A stretch of 23,313 nt of DNA, from the IMG/VR virus record IMGVR_UViG_3300036791_000516, positions 1-23,313 of that record. The stretch is one strand, 5' to 3'. The stretch is from a virus. The notes under the pieces are model-generated. The model worked only from the letters and a program-made list of their open reading frames with translations, was not told where the DNA came from and did not search any database. Positions 14,724 through 21,719 of the stretch are shown here, one piece after another; within the stretch, counting starts at the first letter, position 1; each line of letters opens with the position of its first letter. Position numbers and translations under genes: made by a program.

Positions 14724-15095
14724 ATGCAGGGCGAATTGATAGAATCTTCGGTCATCCGCAAAAGCAAGTGGGATGGTCCGTTCGCGATGACGAGCCAGAA
14801 TTTGGCAATCGCGGGCGCGTATACGGTACCGGGAGGAGCGGGCGGCCAGTCCCCGCCCTATATGATCGTACTTAACCCCGGTGCGACCACCCAAGTTGTG
14901 ACTATGTATCCTCCGAGCCCGGCGACCGTGATGTGGTGCCATGAGATTTGGAACTCCAGCGTCGGCGCGGGAGCGCTTACCCTTCACGGGGTCGCGGGCG
15001 CTACGATTGGGTCCGTAGCTCCGGGCAAGAGGGCAGAGGTGGTCTGGAATATCTACGCCAGCCCAGCAGAATGGGTGGCGTTCCTGAGCGCGTAA
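14724..15095 (+). CDS. Probable head decoration or fibre protein, 123 aa
   Basis: The start at 14724 is fixed by AAAGGAGG just upstream. An earlier in-frame codon (14646) overlaps the capsid gene and has no binding site. The sequence is beta-rich (AGAYTVPGGAGG, YMIVLNPGATTQVVTMYPPSP, GALTLHGVAGATIGSVAPGKRAEVVWNIYA). This is a pattern common in small phage surface proteins that form trimeric or jelly-roll decorations. It directly follows the capsid gene and precedes the terminator, so it belongs to the same expression unit and is probably made in large amounts. The role is inferred. Confidence 0.65.
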   Translation: MQGELIESSVIRKSKWDGPFAMTSQNLAIAGAYTVPGGAGGQSPPYMIVLNPGATTQVVTMYPPSPATVMWCHEIWNSSVGAGALTLHGVAGATIGSVAPGKRAEVVWNIYASPAEWVAFLSA

Positions 15096-15127
15096 GCGCA
15101 CTCCCTGGCCCGACCTCGGGCTTACTT

Positions 15128-15161
15128 GGGGACATTATCTCATCAATAATGTCCCCCTTTT
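15128..15161 (+). terminator. Intrinsic terminator after the capsid unit
   Basis: GGGGACATTAT (15128-15138) and ATAATGTCCCC (15146-15156) form a perfect 11 bp stem with a 7-nt loop, followed by CTTTT. It is the clearest terminator in the window. It separates the head genes from the tiny basic proteins and tail genes, and the next gene's binding site starts only a few bases on, so some readthrough or a downstream promoter must serve the later genes. Confidence 0.85.
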
Positions 15162-15177
15162 CCATCGGGAGGTGTTA

Positions 15178-15363
15178 ATGTCTAAGAACACAAGTCAACC
15201 CCCATATACTCCGGAGCAGGCCCGCGCCAGAGCGCGCGCGGGGCCGAAGACCAGTGGCACCCACAAGGCGGGGAGCAGCGCGCATAGCTATGCGGGAAAT
15301 TCGAAAGCAGGCCGGAAAGGATTCAAGCCCGGAAAGCGTACCGGCGCAGGAGGGAGGAACTAA
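15178..15363 (+). CDS. Small basic protein, 61 aa
   Basis: GGGAGG lies just before the ATG, choosing 15178 over an in-frame GTG six bases earlier. The protein (MSKNTSQPPYTPEQARARAR...) is rich in Lys, Arg, Gly, Ser and Ala and probably disordered. It is the first of four consecutive tiny basic proteins right after the capsid terminator. Function is unknown. Binding to packaged DNA or a cement role is speculation. The stop codon overlaps the next start (TAATG). Confidence 0.7.
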   Translation: MSKNTSQPPYTPEQARARARAGPKTSGTHKAGSSAHSYAGNSKAGRKGFKPGKRTGAGGRN

Positions 15364-15641
15364 TGGCATATGGATCGAAGAAGAAGGCGGGGGTCAAGCC
15401 GAGTAGTAAGCATAAACCGCAGAGGCAACCAAAGGAGCCCCCTCCGCCAACAGCGGGCGGACCGCCCGGAGGCCCAGGGGGCCTTGGGCCGAGTTCTGGA
15501 GGTCTTTCTGGGGGCCCGCCGCCAGAGTTACTTGCAGCACTTGGTGCGGCCGGGGGCGGAGCGGGAGAAGGTGGTCCGATGCCGACCCCGATGGGCGGCC
15601 CGCCGGGCTTGCCTCCAAAGCGGAAGAAGGGAGGATTCTAA
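15363..15641 (+). CDS. Small Pro/Gly-rich protein with basic ends, 92 aa
   Basis: It begins at a TAATG overlap. Residues 1-25 are Lys-rich (AYGSKKKAGVKPSSKHKPQR). The middle is almost entirely Pro, Gly and Ala, with a short hydrophobic helix PPELLAALGAAGGG near 52-65. The end is basic (PPKRKKGGF). Low complexity prevents family assignment. It is the second member of the basic mini-protein cluster. The next gene again starts on its stop codon (TAATG). Confidence 0.7.
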   Translation: MAYGSKKKAGVKPSSKHKPQRQPKEPPPPTAGGPPGGPGGLGPSSGGLSGGPPPELLAALGAAGGGAGEGGPMPTPMGGPPGLPPKRKKGGF

Positions 15642-15802
15642 TGGCAAAGAAGCATCCAGGTTTTAAATCGGTTCAGGGATCTATCGCGAAGCGGGAAGGG
15701 ATCAGCAAAGACCGCGCGGGCGCGATTCTGGCAGCGTCTAGCCGTGGCGCGAGTAAGAGTGCGAAGCGCAAGAACCCCCGCCTCAAAAAAGTGAAGGGGT
15801 AA
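15641..15802 (+). CDS. Small basic phage protein, 53 aa
   Basis: Translation gives MAKKHPGFKSVQGSIAKR at the start, then EGISKDRAGAILAASSRGAS and a Lys-rich end NPRLKKVKG. It starts at a TAATG junction and GGGAGG lies just upstream. The middle, ISKDRAGAILAASSR, looks like a short helix-turn-helix of the type seen in a widespread family of tiny phage proteins near head-tail genes. Function is unknown. It is only 3 bp from the next gene. Confidence 0.75.
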   Translation: MAKKHPGFKSVQGSIAKREGISKDRAGAILAASSRGASKSAKRKNPRLKKVKG

Positions 15803-15805
15803 CCG

Positions 15806-15964
15806 ATGCCCCCAGTCAGCCAGCAGCAGCGGAAAGCAATGTATGCCGCGAAGGAAGGGAAATCAACTCTAGGTATCCCTAAGAAGGTGGGAGCTGAGTT
15901 CATCTCGGCGGATAAGGGAGGCAAGTTGCCGAAGCGGAAAAAGGGTAAAGGCAAGAAGCGATGA
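15806..15964 (+). CDS. Small basic phage protein, 52 aa
   Basis: Translation begins [20 protein letters not shown] and ends in a Lys/Arg run [13 protein letters not shown]. The sequence [28 protein letters not shown] resembles a recurrent group of short phage proteins with a QQRxMY...GKS...IPKxVxxEFI pattern. Function is unknown. The start lies 3 bp after the previous stop, and its own stop overlaps the adaptor gene start (ATGA), so its expression is tied to head completion genes. Confidence 0.75.
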   Translation: MPPVSQQQRKAMYAAKEGKSTLGIPKKVGAEFISADKGGKLPKRKKGKGKKR

Positions 15965-16698
15965 CCCTCGATCAGGCGATTGTGGAAGTGCAGCAAATCT
16001 GCGGTTGGCGGAGCGATAAGGCGACGCAAATCCAGAACGCGATCACCTATGCACAGGTGGAGAGGGAGAAGCCGAATCGCACCTATCCGTGGTTCCTTCG
16101 CAAGACAAATGATTCCGCAATCGTCACGATCAATGGTACGCAGCAATATCCGATACCTACGGATTATATCGAAGATACTGAGGAGATAGATGGAAACCTA
16201 TACATCTATCTCCTTAGCAGCACACCGATCCCACCGAAGCCTCCAGGCTATACGCAATCGCGGACGGTGTTTTTGAAGAAGCAGAATTTCCAGCCCGCGC
16301 AGGTTCGCTACTATGGCGAATGGCCCTATACTATCTCCAATCCTCCGGGCGCGATCCTAGACACCGGATCATTTATCTCCGCAGGAGTGCCAAGGGATTA
16401 CTACCTGGGCGATAGTTTTGTTCTCCTCTATCCCGTTCCTGATAATGTGTATTATATTAGCTGGCGCTATTGGGCGCAGGACACTCCGGTCGCCCTTGGG
16501 TCGGAGAACAAATGGCTCAAAAACGCCCCCTGGGTGCTAATTGGAGATGCGGCCACGAAGATCAGCGCGGACCTGGGCTACCAGCAGGGGATGCAGACTG
16601 GCGCTTCGCTGAGCCAGAGTGCGGCGGAGAACCTGTTCCGCGCCACCATTAATCGCAATGAGGCCGGCCGGAGGCGTAGTTTAGGAAGTAGACTATGA
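15961..16698 (+). CDS. Head-tail adaptor protein, 245 aa
   Basis: Adaptors bind beneath the portal and join the head to the short tail. The N-terminal helices ([35 protein letters not shown]), the beta-rich centre ([47 protein letters not shown]) and the helical C-terminus fit podovirus adaptors such as P22 gp4 or SU10 adaptor-like proteins. Length is typical. It overlaps the tiny basic gene upstream by ATGA and the collar fibre downstream by 4 bp. The family call is by pattern and position. Confidence 0.75.
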   Translation: MTLDQAIVEVQQICGWRSDKATQIQNAITYAQVEREKPNRTYPWFLRKTNDSAIVTINGTQQYPIPTDYIEDTEEIDGNLYIYLLSSTPIPPKPPGYTQSRTVFLKKQNFQPAQVRYYGEWPYTISNPPGAILDTGSFISAGVPRDYYLGDSFVLLYPVPDNVYYISWRYWAQDTPVALGSENKWLKNAPWVLIGDAATKISADLGYQQGMQTGASLSQSAAENLFRATINRNEAGRRRSLGSRL

Positions 16699-17717
16699 GC
16701 GTCGAAATAACCGCGGTGTATGTTGCTGACCTCCAGCCGGTTAATCCTCCCGCGACCGATCCAAGATCGCAAGGGGACGATCACCTTCGGCTAATTAAGC
16801 AGGTGTTGCAAAATACGTTCGGGGGCGCGAGTCGGCAATGGCAGGTGCCAGGGGCAAAAGCGATCTCCACAAATTACTCCGTAGCAAAGGCGGATGGAGA
16901 ATCAATAATCTACGTCTCCACCGCGAGCGGGGCCGTTACCGCGACGCTACCGAATACCTTAGTCGCATTAGATGTGGGATGGAAGGTAAGGTTTATCAAA
17001 ACTTCAAACGATGCGAATCCGATATTTATTGCTCCGTTTTCTGGCACGCTCAATTCCGGTGGAATTGCGGGATTGTCGAAAGCTAGAAGGTGCATTCCGG
17101 GGGTCAAGGTGGAGGCAATTTGGGACGGCGCCGCGTGGTTTGTGACCCGCGCGAATTCGCTCCCGATCGGGTGCTGTATTGAATTTCATGGTACCGCCCT
17201 CCCTGCGGGGTATGAGTGGCCGAACGGCCAAACCCTTAGCTCCGTGGCGAATTACCCGGAATATAATGTGGCCGCCGGAGGGCTCGGCACCCTGGACAAA
17301 AGGGGGCGGCTCGGTATTCCGTTGGATAATCTTGGAGGCGCAGCGGCGGGCCGCCTGGGCGGCGGGTTCATCACCGGAACGGCGGTGGGCAACGTAGGAG
17401 GTGTGGATGGAGCCTCGATCACCGTCGCGCAGCTTCCCGCCCACCAACACGGTGTGTTTCTTCATGAAGTGGCGCATAGTCACTCTTACAGCTTATCGAC
17501 GGGGATATATACGGCTGCGGGAGGTGGCACTGCCAATGCTACGACTGAATCGTCAGTTAGCACTGGTAGTGCGTCAACTGGAATAACTGTCGGCTCGGTC
17601 AGTGGTGTAGCGAACGACAACAAGACTAATGATGGCTCAACACTTGGTTTAACTGGTAGCTCCCGCTCCAACCTCCAACCATCCATGATGGTAAGTCAGA
17701 TCTTGGTAGTAGAGTAG
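16695..17717 (+). CDS. Tail fibre with tail-collar domain, 340 aa
   Basis: The N-terminal part has DPRSQGDDHLRLIKQVLQNTF (residues 22-42), a classic virion-attachment motif of phage fibres. A beta-rich shaft follows. Residues about 156-212 form a phage tail-collar domain (LPIGCCIEFHGTALPAGYEW...RGRLGIPLDNLGG). LPAHQH (247-252) and the His-containing HSHSYS stretch fit metal-binding fibre tips, and the end (NLQPSMMVSQILVV) is the typical collar-family terminus. It is likely attached to the adaptor/nozzle assembly and takes part in host recognition. Confidence 0.82.
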   Translation: MSVEITAVYVADLQPVNPPATDPRSQGDDHLRLIKQVLQNTFGGASRQWQVPGAKAISTNYSVAKADGESIIYVSTASGAVTATLPNTLVALDVGWKVRFIKTSNDANPIFIAPFSGTLNSGGIAGLSKARRCIPGVKVEAIWDGAAWFVTRANSLPIGCCIEFHGTALPAGYEWPNGQTLSSVANYPEYNVAAGGLGTLDKRGRLGIPLDNLGGAAAGRLGGGFITGTAVGNVGGVDGASITVAQLPAHQHGVFLHEVAHSHSYSLSTGIYTAAGGGTANATTESSVSTGSASTGITVGSVSGVANDNKTNDGSTLGLTGSSRSNLQPSMMVSQILVVE

Positions 17718-17730
17718 AAAGGAAGTAAAG

Positions 17731-18042
17731 ATGACCAAAGCATTGAGTGATATTCTTGGCCGCCTTAGCGGTGATATGCTTGCCCTACAAGGAATGGAGG
17801 GTAGGATTTCTCCTCCACCTCCGGGCCCCCCGGTGACGACGGAGCAAGAGGCATTGCCCCCGCCCCCTCCATTTAAGGGGAAGAAGGAAGACTACGACTA
17901 TGTTAAGAAGCTTCTCGAAGAAATCGCTGGTCTTGCCAAAAGTGCAAGCGACGAGGTCGATAAGGAGCTGAAAGTTCCTCCGCTCCCGGAAGCGGAAAAA
18001 AATCAGGCGCCGGCGGCTCCTCCCGCCTCGTCGAAAAAGTAA
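17731..18042 (+). CDS. Proline-rich and helical small protein, 103 aa
   Basis: AAAGGAAG precedes the ATG. A short N-terminal helix (TKALSDILGRLSGDMLALQG) is followed by a proline-rich linker (PPPPGPP, PPPPPF). A charged amphipathic helix (YDYVKKLLEEIAGLAKSASDEVDKEL) and a Pro/Ala tail end in SSKK. I recognise no family. A 45-bp gap follows. In the +1 frame that gap continues the protein with a Lys/Arg-rich extension, from the A-run near 18034 to a stop that overlaps the next ATG, so the true C-terminus is uncertain. Confidence 0.65.
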   Translation: MTKALSDILGRLSGDMLALQGMEGRISPPPPGPPVTTEQEALPPPPPFKGKKEDYDYVKKLLEEIAGLAKSASDEVDKELKVPPLPEAEKNQAPAAPPASSKK

Positions 18043-18087
18043 GCCTAAACTGAAGCTGAGATCCAAACCCCAGAAGAGGAGAAAATA

Positions 18088-18483
18088 ATGGCAGCTCTAC
18101 CTGTAACACTTGTTGGCGTCGATCAGAATGGAAATGCGGTCGCGATTGTGGGATCGATCTCGATGACCGGGGTCGGCGTTGGCGGGGGGCCAGTGATGCC
18201 TCCCTGGTGGCCGGGGCATCCTGAACACCCGATCCCGCCGACGGTCTGGCCGACCCCGCCGACTGGCGGATCACCGTTGCCCCCGTGGTGGCCAGGCCAC
18301 CCGGAGCATCCAATTCCTCCGGTGGTGTGGCCAACTCCTCCGATCCAGCCTCCTGGAGGTGGCACCCCGCCGCAGGGGCCGCAGATTGAATGGAAGGTGG
18401 CGTGGTCGCCCACGACCGGGTGGATCGTGGTCGGGATTCCGTCCGGCGAGCACCCGACACCGTCTGAGGGGTCAAGTGCCTAA
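18088..18483 (+). CDS. Protein with tandem Trp/Pro/His repeat, 131 aa
   Basis: GAAGAGGAG precedes the start. Residues 1-34 form a beta-like segment (PVTLVGVDQNGNAVAIVGSISM). Residues 38-58 and 65-85 are two copies of a 21-residue unit, PPWWPGHPEHPIPP then V-W-P-T-P-P, differing at one residue, with a 27-residue period. The C-terminal part (IEWKVAWSPTTGWIVVGIPSGEHP) is again beta-like. Proteins with WPGHPxHPIPP units occur beside structural genes in proteobacterial phages. A structural or interaction role is inferred, possibly through a rigid proline-rich stalk. The stop overlaps the next start (TAATG). Confidence 0.75.
   Translation: MAALPVTLVGVDQNGNAVAIVGSISMTGVGVGGGPVMPPWWPGHPEHPIPPTVWPTPPTGGSPLPPWWPGHPEHPIPPVVWPTPPIQPPGGGTPPQGPQIEWKVAWSPTTGWIVVGIPSGEHPTPSEGSSA
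18199..18342 (+). repeat. Tandem 63 bp coding repeat (27-codon period)
   Basis: Copy 1 is 18199-18261 and copy 2 is 18280-18342. The encoded 21-residue units are identical except Thr to Val at one position. By contrast, 15 of the 17 degenerate codons that encode identical residues use a different synonymous codon. The repeat is therefore old and held at protein level, or its DNA identity has been actively lost. Confidence 0.85.
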
Positions 18484-20063
18484 TGCCCGAGACCCAAATC
18501 GACATCAACGACGTAGCAAGCGTGGGAGTCATCCGTGACTCCCCGCCCCACGAGATCCCACCGGAGGCGTGGACGCTCGCCGAAAACGTCCGATTTGAGG
18601 ATGATTCGGTCGTCCAGCTCCTTGGATACTCTCAGATTTTTGGTACTCCTGGAGTTGCACCTTATTACGCGCAGTATGTTAGCGCTCCCGGCCAGCCGTG
18701 GTGGCTCTACGCTGGGCTCAACAAAATCTACGCGTATAATAGCACCGTCTCGCATGTCGATATTACTCGGACCACGGACAGCGCAACGTATGATGCGAGC
18801 GGTGCGGCGCAGTGGCAAGGGACGAACATAGGTGGGATTCCAATCATTAATAATGGGCAGGATGTGCCTCAATTCTGGGGCGCGTTCTCTTCCACCACCC
18901 ATATGGCGAACCTAACCAATTGGCCGCCCACACTGCGCTGCGCGGTGATCCGGGCCTTCGGCCCGGTGCTCATGGCGCTGAATCTGACCGACGCGGGCGT
19001 GCCGAAGCCATATGACGTCCGCTTTAGCCATCCCGCTGACCCCGGCTTGGTGCCGATTACCTGGGACATCACCGACCCCGCGCATAACGCGGGGCAGGTG
19101 TCGTTGTCAGATGTCGATTCCGGGCAGATTGTGGATGGCCTCTCTTTGCAGGGGAAATTCTATGTTTATAAAGAGAATAGCGTTTGGCGCTTCCGGAACA
19201 TTGGTGGCCAATTTATCTTTGATGAAGATGCCTTCCTCGAAACAACGGGCCTGCTCTCTCCCCGGTGCGTAGCAGTGACCGGGGATGGGCAGCGCCACTT
19301 CTTCGTCGGCCAAGACAACATCTATACGCACGATGGAAATAGCGCTAAGCCCCTCCTCGACAAGCGCACTCGGCGGTATCTGTTCAATTCACTCGATGTC
19401 GCCAACTATGCGCAGAGCTTCGTTTTTATCAATCCCGTGCGGAGGGAGGGATGGTTCTGCTATCCTGGAAGCGGACAGCCCGCCCCGAATCGGGCGATGA
19501 TCGTGAACTACGACACCCTCGCGGTGACGGAGTGCGATATCGACTTTGTGGCCGCCGCGATGGGCACCGTGCAGACCGTGGATTCGGAGACCTGGACTAG
19601 TGTTGGACCTACGAGTCCGTGGACCGACGACTCCGCGCCGTGGGACACGAGTAATCGGCGCAAAATCGTGCTATCCAAGCCAGCGGCGACCAAGTTTGAG
19701 CAGCTCGACCTCGGTACCACAAGGGATGGGACCGCGTTTACCGGGCTGGTTCAGAGGACATCTTTGGGCCTTGTGGGCCGTAATCGACGAACAGGAGAGT
19801 GGATTACGGACTTCGAGGTTCGGAAGATGTGCCACCGGATTTGGCCGAAGATGTCCGGCACCCCGGTTACTATAAGGCTGGGGGGTCAGGAAGTTCCTGG
19901 CGGTCCTGTCCGGTGGTCACTTCCGCAAACCTTTAACCCCGCAAGCGCGAAATATTGCGACATCACTGCCGAGGGCGCCGCGCTCTGCCTTGAGATCAGC
20001 GGCGCGAATGGATGGAAACTCGATGGCTACAAGTTGGATTTGGTGACCCTTGGTAGGTTCTGA
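18483..20063 (+). CDS. Tail nozzle-like (head-tail stabilisation) protein, 526 aa
   Basis: The N-terminus (NDVASVGVIRDSPPHEIPPEAWTLAENVRFEDDSVVQLLGY) follows the usual opening of podovirus proteins that build the tube or nozzle below the adaptor. A long beta-rich region with repeated W, Y and GG elements fits a propeller-like body (YIYAYN-type strands, KFYVYKENSVWRFR, RHFFVGQDNIYTHDG). It is comparable in size to P22 gp10-type and SU10 nozzle proteins. No enzyme motif is seen. It starts at a TAATG overlap and ends by sharing one base with the next start. The call rests on the N-terminal pattern, size and position. Confidence 0.75.
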   Translation: MPETQIDINDVASVGVIRDSPPHEIPPEAWTLAENVRFEDDSVVQLLGYSQIFGTPGVAPYYAQYVSAPGQPWWLYAGLNKIYAYNSTVSHVDITRTTDSATYDASGAAQWQGTNIGGIPIINNGQDVPQFWGAFSSTTHMANLTNWPPTLRCAVIRAFGPVLMALNLTDAGVPKPYDVRFSHPADPGLVPITWDITDPAHNAGQVSLSDVDSGQIVDGLSLQGKFYVYKENSVWRFRNIGGQFIFDEDAFLETTGLLSPRCVAVTGDGQRHFFVGQDNIYTHDGNSAKPLLDKRTRRYLFNSLDVANYAQSFVFINPVRREGWFCYPGSGQPAPNRAMIVNYDTLAVTECDIDFVAAAMGTVQTVDSETWTSVGPTSPWTDDSAPWDTSNRRKIVLSKPAATKFEQLDLGTTRDGTAFTGLVQRTSLGLVGRNRRTGEWITDFEVRKMCHRIWPKMSGTPVTIRLGGQEVPGGPVRWSLPQTFNPASAKYCDITAEGAALCLEISGANGWKLDGYKLDLVTLGRF

Positions 20064-21034
20064 TGCCATACAAGGTCAAAAAGATAACCAGGGTGGATAC
20101 CTCGTCCCTTGAGACCCTTGGGCAGAGTGTAGTTGATCTTTCCAAATATACTGAGGATGAATTTGGGATCGTCTCGCAACAGCTTCAAGTAACTGAGGCT
20201 GATCCGATCCTTTTCAACCCACCTCCAAAACCGCGCCGCGGGACATATGCCTATGCGGACGGCGCGCACTGGAATCCGGGCGCAGGGGAGGGGCCGTATT
20301 ACTTCAATGGAACCGCGTGGATTCCGCTATTCCAGACCGCTAACACCGGAGCAGTGGTAGTCACGGTTAAGAAGCAGGTTTTCACCATCAATGGCACCTA
20401 TACGCCATCGGCCGGGATGCTTTATTGCATTATTGAGTGCGTAGCAGGCGGAGGTGCAGGTGGAGGCTCTACGAGCAACACGGCCTACTACTTAGCTGCC
20501 GCAGGCGGCGGGGCGGGAGCTTATTCTCGGTTTGTTGCTACAGCCGCTGCTATCGGAGCATCCAAAGTGGTGGCGATAGGTCCGGGCGGAACGGCAGGCG
20601 CAGCTGGCTTTAATGCAGGTAATGGAGGCGGCGATACTAGCGTCGGCACGCTATGCGTGGCGAAGGGTGGCAGCGGTGGGCAACCCGTCTCGATTTCAGC
20701 TTCCGCGAGCGGTGCAGCTGGCGGGCTGGGGTCTGCGGGCACAGGTGATCTTAAGGCGGATGGTGCCAGAGGCGGCGGCGGACATTATCAACAATTGCCT
20801 AGCGCGCTTGGCCTTGTCGTTGCGAGCGCTGGGCAGGGAGCTAATTCGCTGTTTGGCCAAGGTGGACCTGCTGGTAGCGTGAATGCAACCAACAGCGCAG
20901 CGAACGGAAACGCCGGAGGCGGATTCGGTGCAGGTGGAGGGGGCGGAGTTACCAACCAGATTGTTGGAGGCAATGCAAGCGGGGGCATAGGTGCTCCCGG
21001 AGTCGTGTTTATTACGGAGTTCTGTTCTCAATGA
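20063..21034 (+). CDS. Glycine-rich tail fibre or tip protein, 323 aa
   Basis: Residues 1-50 are helical (SSLETLGQSVVDLSKYTEDEFGIVSQQLQ) and may anchor it to the tail. A short beta segment with a FNGTAWIPL motif follows (about 58-90). The region from about 105 to 318 is a glycine-rich domain, opening FTINGTYTPSAGMLYCII and continuing CVAGGGAGGGS, AAAGGGAGAYSR, IGPGGTAGAAG and GGGFGAGGGGG. This type of domain can pack as polyglycine helices in phage receptor-binding tips. The end, APGVVFITEFC, closes the domain. It probably contributes to host binding alongside the tailspike. Confidence 0.75.
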   Translation: MPYKVKKITRVDTSSLETLGQSVVDLSKYTEDEFGIVSQQLQVTEADPILFNPPPKPRRGTYAYADGAHWNPGAGEGPYYFNGTAWIPLFQTANTGAVVVTVKKQVFTINGTYTPSAGMLYCIIECVAGGGAGGGSTSNTAYYLAAAGGGAGAYSRFVATAAAIGASKVVAIGPGGTAGAAGFNAGNGGGDTSVGTLCVAKGGSGGQPVSISASASGAAGGLGSAGTGDLKADGARGGGGHYQQLPSALGLVVASAGQGANSLFGQGGPAGSVNATNSAANGNAGGGFGAGGGGGVTNQIVGGNASGGIGAPGVVFITEFCSQ

Positions 21035-21258
21035 TCTTTCTTGCCACCATTTTGTTCGAGTTGGTCCTGCTGCATGGGGTGGATGGGAAAGAGATTTGGG
21101 TCAACCCGGAGTCGGTGACCTCGATGCACGGCCCCACGGGGCAGAAGCTACTTGCCGAAGGCGCGCACTGCGCGTTGAATCTGTGGGACGGCAAATTTAT
21201 CTCGATTCGAGAGACTTGCAAAGAGGTTAGAGAGGTATTCGAAGGGGCAAGGAAGTGA
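21031..21258 (+). CDS. FlbD-like small protein with hydrophobic N-terminus, 75 aa
   Basis: ATGA overlap with the fibre gene. An N-terminal hydrophobic stretch (IFLATILFELVLL, residues 2-14) is followed by HGVDGKEIWVNPESVTSMHG, then CALNLWDGKFISIRETCKEVREVF. The order of a short strand, DGKxxWVNPxxV and DGKxxxVxExxxxV resembles the small beta-rich FlbD-like fold. The N-terminus is probably the first strand rather than a true membrane anchor, though this cannot be settled by eye. Role in the virion is unknown. It is coupled by GTGA to the GNAT-like gene. Confidence 0.65.
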   Translation: MIFLATILFELVLLHGVDGKEIWVNPESVTSMHGPTGQKLLAEGAHCALNLWDGKFISIRETCKEVREVFEGARK

Positions 21259-21719
21259 TTTTAGAAATTGAAGAAGAAGTTAGGCCACAGCAGAAATCGG
21301 TCTTTTTGATGAGTTCCGAACAGATCGATGACCATTGGCCGAATATCCAGCGCCTCATGGCGGAGTGCCCAGGGTATTATGATTTCTATACACCGGAGTG
21401 GACCTACAGCCGCGCGAAGAGCGGGGATCTCCAGCTCTGGGCCCTAAGCGATGGGGCGATCCGAGGGATTATCGTGACCCAGATTGTGGTCTTCCCGGTG
21501 CAGAAAGTGTTCGAGATCCTCGGTGCCGCAGGCATCGGCCTATTGGAGTATTTCGATGAAATGGAGAAGATGTTCGATTTCATCGCGGTTGACGCGGGAT
21601 GTCAGACGATTATTACTCGGGTTCGACCGGGCTTGGAACGCCTTCTTACCAAACGCAAGCTGGCGCATAAGACCGCGGTGTTGATGAGCAGGCCGGTCGG
21701 GAAGCATAGGAGGCACTGA
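21255..21719 (+). CDS. GNAT-like acyltransferase-fold protein, 154 aa
   Basis: GTG start at 21255 overlaps the upstream TGA, with AAGGGGCAAGGAA before it. The protein shows an N-terminal helix region (SEQIDDHWPNIQRLMAECPG), central strands (LQLWALSDGAIRGIIVTQIVVFP) and a later helix (YFDEMEKMFDFIAVDAGCQTIITRVRPGLERLLTKRKL). This order and the 150-residue size fit phage GNAT-fold proteins often found next to internal-virion genes. The canonical acetyl-CoA loop (Q/RxxGxG/A) is not evident, so it may be a non-catalytic virion component comparable in position to T7 gp13. This comparison is inference. Confidence 0.6.
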   Translation: MILEIEEEVRPQQKSVFLMSSEQIDDHWPNIQRLMAECPGYYDFYTPEWTYSRAKSGDLQLWALSDGAIRGIIVTQIVVFPVQKVFEILGAAGIGLLEYFDEMEKMFDFIAVDAGCQTIITRVRPGLERLLTKRKLAHKTAVLMSRPVGKHRRH

